36,271 bases of DNA from Gammaproteobacteria bacterium. GTDB taxonomy: Bacteria > Pseudomonadota > Gammaproteobacteria > Poriferisulfidales > GCA-002705445. Of the stretch, positions 34,202-36,271 are shown in pieces. Where the stretch lies: positions 1-36,271 of the forward strand of contig JABHAT010000014.1 in the NCBI GenBank assembly GCA_018674175.1. Reading direction: 5' to 3'. Both the position numbers and the translations under genes were made by a program. The notes beneath the pieces are model-generated. The model made no database searches and was not told the origin of the DNA. It was given only the letters and a program-made list of their open reading frames with translations. Within the stretch, counting starts at the first letter, position 1; each line of letters opens with the position of its first letter.

Positions 34202-35503
34202 ATGAAATTTATTAAGAATAAAAATATCTTGTTTGGCCTTTTAGCGATATTTTCAATAAGCACTTTATTTTACTTTAAAGATAGTAATCATGCTTACGCG
34301 GCCAAGACAAATTTACCTCTAAATCAGTTACAAGCATTTTCTGAAGTTTATCTAAAAATAAAACAAAACTATGTTCAAGATGTTTCAGATAAAGAGCTCT
34401 TTGACAATGCTATCAAAGGCATGCTTGAAGGCTTAGATCCCCACTCAACCTTTTTGAATGAAAAAGACTTTAAAGATCTTAAAATTGGAACAAAAGGAGA
34501 GTTTGGCGGGCTAGGAATAGAAGTAACTATGGAAGATGGATTTGTTAAAGTTATAACTCCTATCGATGATACCCCAGCTTTTAAAGCAGGTGTAAAACCA
34601 GGTGATTTAATTATTGAAATAGATGGTGGCTCTGTAAAAGGATTATCTCTCAATCAGGCAGTTGATTTAATGAGAGGAAAAGTTGGTGAGCCAATTTTAC
34701 TTTCTATAGCAAGGAAGGGAGAAAATGGACCTTTAGAAATTAAGATAGTTAGAGCTAAAATTAAAGTCAAAAGTGTAAAATATGAAATTATTCATGAAAA
34801 TTATGGATACATAAGAATTTCTAGCTTTCAAAATAAAACCGGGAAAAATCTTTATGACGCAATATCAGACTTAAATTCAAAATCAAAGGGAAACATAAAA
34901 GGTTATGTGATCGACATGAGAAATAATCCTGGCGGAGTTTTAGGTGCTGCAGTTGACGTTAGTGATGCATTTATAAAAGGCAAAAAAAAATTAGTATTTA
35001 CAAAAGGCAGGTCAGAAGATGCAATGTATGAATTTAAATCTAATAATATTGATCTAGCAGAAGAAAAACCCATTGTTGTTTTAATAAATGGTGGTTCTGC
35101 CTCGGCGTCCGAAATTGTTGCTGGAGCTTTACAAGATCACAAAAGGGCAATTATTATGGGCACCCAATCATTTGGTAAAGGTTCTGTTCAAACAATACTT
35201 CCTATTACGTCAAAAACTGCTGTTAAAATAACGACAGCAAGATATTACACTCCTAACGGGAGATCTATTCAAGCAACAGGAATTACGCCTGATATAATTG
35301 TTAAAGACCGCGAACTAAGCTCTTCATTAGATAATAAGATGCTAAAAGAGTCTGATTTAAAAGGGCATTTAAAAAATTCAGATAAGAAGAAGAATGAAGA
35401 TGTAAAGGAAGCTCAAGATAAAAGACTTGAAAAAGATTACCAATTATCAGAAGCAATAAACCTTCTAAAAGGCCTCAACATAATGTCTTCAAATAAAAAC
35501 TAA
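34202..35503 (+). CDS. ctpA: Carboxy-terminal processing peptidase (S41 family)
   Basis: Exported serine protease that trims C-termini of periplasmic proteins and peptidoglycan enzymes. Starting at the ATG at 34202 gives 433 aa with an N-terminal signal or anchor (MKFIKNKNILFGLLAIFSIS). A PDZ domain follows (about 90-170: GLGIEVTMEDGFVKVITPID). The S41 core has DMRNNPGG, the catalytic serine in GGSASASEIVAGALQD, and the catalytic lysine in SFGKGSVQT. The C-terminus is Lys/Asp-rich. An in-frame GTG 27 bases upstream would put polar residues before the signal and is less likely. It is divergent from the ArsR operon. Confidence 0.94.
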   Translation: MKFIKNKNILFGLLAIFSISTLFYFKDSNHAYAAKTNLPLNQLQAFSEVYLKIKQNYVQDVSDKELFDNAIKGMLEGLDPHSTFLNEKDFKDLKIGTKGEFGGLGIEVTMEDGFVKVITPIDDTPAFKAGVKPGDLIIEIDGGSVKGLSLNQAVDLMRGKVGEPILLSIARKGENGPLEIKIVRAKIKVKSVKYEIIHENYGYIRISSFQNKTGKNLYDAISDLNSKSKGNIKGYVIDMRNNPGGVLGAAVDVSDAFIKGKKKLVFTKGRSEDAMYEFKSNNIDLAEEKPIVVLINGGSASASEIVAGALQDHKRAIIMGTQSFGKGSVQTILPITSKTAVKITTARYYTPNGRSIQATGITPDIIVKDRELSSSLDNKMLKESDLKGHLKNSDKKKNEDVKEAQDKRLEKDYQLSEAINLLKGLNIMSSNKN

Positions 35504-35538
35504 TATAAATCAATACTTAAGTAAATGAAAAATAGATC

Positions 35539-35574
35539 TTGAGTGTTACTAAAACAATTGTATAATATCGCCCC
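35539..35574 (+). promoter_or_regulatory. dksA promoter with GC-rich discriminator
   Basis: TTGAGT (35539-35544) and a perfect TATAAT (35561-35566) are 16 bases apart. The bases right after the -10 box read ATCGCCCC (35567-35574), unusually GC-rich for this region. GC-rich discriminators are typical of promoters inhibited by ppGpp and DksA. The leader before dksA would be about 50 bases, with an AAGGA ribosome binding site about 11 bases from the ATG. Confidence 0.65.
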
Positions 35575-35625
35575 TGAATTAAATTTTTTTGTATCAATTT
35601 AAAAATTACAAGGAATAATAGTTAG

Positions 35626-36036
35626 ATGAAATATACTGAAGCAAAACTAAAAAAAGCTGCATCAAGTCGATACATGAATCAAGATCAGCTTGATTTCTTT
35701 AGAGAAAAGCTTATTGATATGAAAATAGAGCTAAGAAAGCATCTTGAAAATGAAAGATCAGAATTATCTCAGCAGTCAAAAGAATGTGATGATCTAGATA
35801 GAGCTCAAATAGAAGAAGAAATACATTTGCGCTTAAGAATACTAGATAGAGAATCTAAGCTACTTCCTAAAATAGATGAAGCCTTAATAAGGATAGATGA
35901 CGGTAGTTATGGTTATTGCTCAAATACTGGTGAGGCTATAGGTATTGAAAGACTTCTTGTCAGACCAACTGCTCTATTTTGTGCTGAAGAAAAAAGCAGA
36001 CAAGAGAGAATTGAAAAAGCATATAAAGATTCATAA
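35626..36036 (+). CDS. dksA: RNA polymerase-binding transcription factor DksA (two-cysteine form)
   Basis: Secondary-channel factor that works with ppGpp. The coiled coil (about 25-90) carries the tip motif DDLDRA, matching DxxDxA of E. coli DksA. The C-terminal zinc-finger region is FGYC-like YGYCSNTGEAIGIERL...RPTALFCAEE: of the four ligand positions, C98 and C119 remain, while 101 is Thr and 122 is Glu. Spacing is identical to E. coli (C114, C117, C135, C138). 136 aa versus 151 in E. coli. It may be a zinc-independent DksA, as known for the second DksA of Pseudomonas. Confidence 0.93.
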   Translation: MKYTEAKLKKAASSRYMNQDQLDFFREKLIDMKIELRKHLENERSELSQQSKECDDLDRAQIEEEIHLRLRILDRESKLLPKIDEALIRIDDGSYGYCSNTGEAIGIERLLVRPTALFCAEEKSRQERIEKAYKDS

Positions 36037-36068
36037 TTATAAAAAAAATGAACCTCTATATTTTTTTA

Positions 36069-36271
36069 TTACTTAACGTTGTTTTTTAACAAATCTGACA
36101 TTCTTGTTTTAACATTAGGCATCATTACAGTTGACTCAAATTTCATAACTGCTTTTTCCATATCAGCCTTGTTGCTTGCATCCGAAACTTGAATTAATCC
36201 AGCCATTGCCATCATTGCATGAGGTGAGCATTTATATAAATACAAGCCATTTACATCAAATTTAACAATTG
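36069..36271 (-). CDS. Pseudoazurin-like blue copper protein, C-terminal part (partial)
   Basis: The frame is open from the right edge to a TAA at plus-strand 36069-36071, giving 67 residues. The segment GLYLYKCSPHAMMAMAGLIQV carries Cys-X2-His-X4-Met, the type-1 copper ligand pattern of pseudoazurin (CTPHYAMGM in known members). Cys is encoded at 36228-36230, His at 36219-36221 and Met at 36204-36206. About 45 residues follow, helical and Met/Lys-rich, as in pseudoazurins. The N-terminal half with the first His ligand and the signal peptide is outside the window. Such proteins carry electrons in the periplasm, often to nitrite or nitrous-oxide reductase; the partner here is unknown. Confidence 0.85.
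   Translation of the reverse strand, partial: IVKFDVNGLYLYKCSPHAMMAMAGLIQVSDASNKADMEKAVMKFESTVMMPNVKTRMSDLLKNNVK

Overview
The window is about 36 kb of AT-rich (roughly 30% GC by eye), densely coding bacterial chromosome. Gene order and protein families point to a streamlined gammaproteobacterium. The blocks ispB | rplU-rpmA-obgE, murJ-ribF-ileS-lspA-ispH, coaBC-dut-algC-argB, thiS-thiG-trmB, glnA-glnL-glnG and rhodanese-grxC-gpsA are all gammaproteobacterial arrangements. A low-GC marine or symbiotic lineage of the SUP05/Thioglobus or SAR86 kind would fit, but that placement is inference and I cannot confirm it here. No rRNA, tRNA, insertion sequence, prophage or CRISPR array was seen.

Layout. 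Positions 1-112 hold the 3' end of a gene made of perfect 24-bp Ala/Pro/Glu repeats. ispB (minus) diverges from rplU-rpmA-obgE, a small predicted membrane protein and proB (plus). rpsT (minus) meets proB tail to tail. murJ-ribF-ileS-lspA-ispH (plus, 4.8-11.5 kb) overlap one another by 4-8 bases. A 30-residue hydrophobic ORF with a strong ribosome binding site lies just past ispH on the minus strand. From 19.6 down to 11.7 kb runs a minus-strand block: ubiA-bioB-bioF-coaBC-dut-algC-argB-thiO. Divergent to it is gamma-carbonic anhydrase-thiS-thiG-trmB. Then come glyQ-glyS-sulP (minus), glnA and glnL-glnG (plus), an arsR-rhodanese-grxC-gpsA-pyrD series (minus), ctpA and dksA (plus), and the 3' end of a pseudoazurin-like copper protein (minus) at the right edge.

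How the genes fit together. Most are housekeeping genes: translation (L21, L27, S20, IleRS, GlyRS, ObgE, TrmB), envelope (MurJ, LspA, CtpA), quinones and isoprenoids (IspB, UbiA, IspH), and cofactors (ThiO/ThiS/ThiG for the thiamine thiazole, BioB/BioF, RibF, CoaBC). Nitrogen control is visible as a GG-N10-GC sigma-54 promoter before glnA, a terminator after it, and a near-consensus NtrC site overlapping the glnL promoter region.

The most interesting points are: (1) glutamine synthetase has Phe where the adenylylated Tyr normally sits; (2) the ArsR-type regulator carries two cysteines 66 residues apart, as in persulfide sensors SqrR/BigR, and heads a rhodanese/glutaredoxin operon behind an inverted repeat; (3) a 30-aa membrane micro-ORF; (4) a DksA that keeps only two of the four zinc cysteines; (5) start codons without a ribosome binding site placed directly at predicted transcription starts (murJ, ctpA, the ubiA/carbonic anhydrase pair); (6) secB is missing from its usual place between grxC and gpsA. 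All gene-free stretches are shorter than 300 bases.
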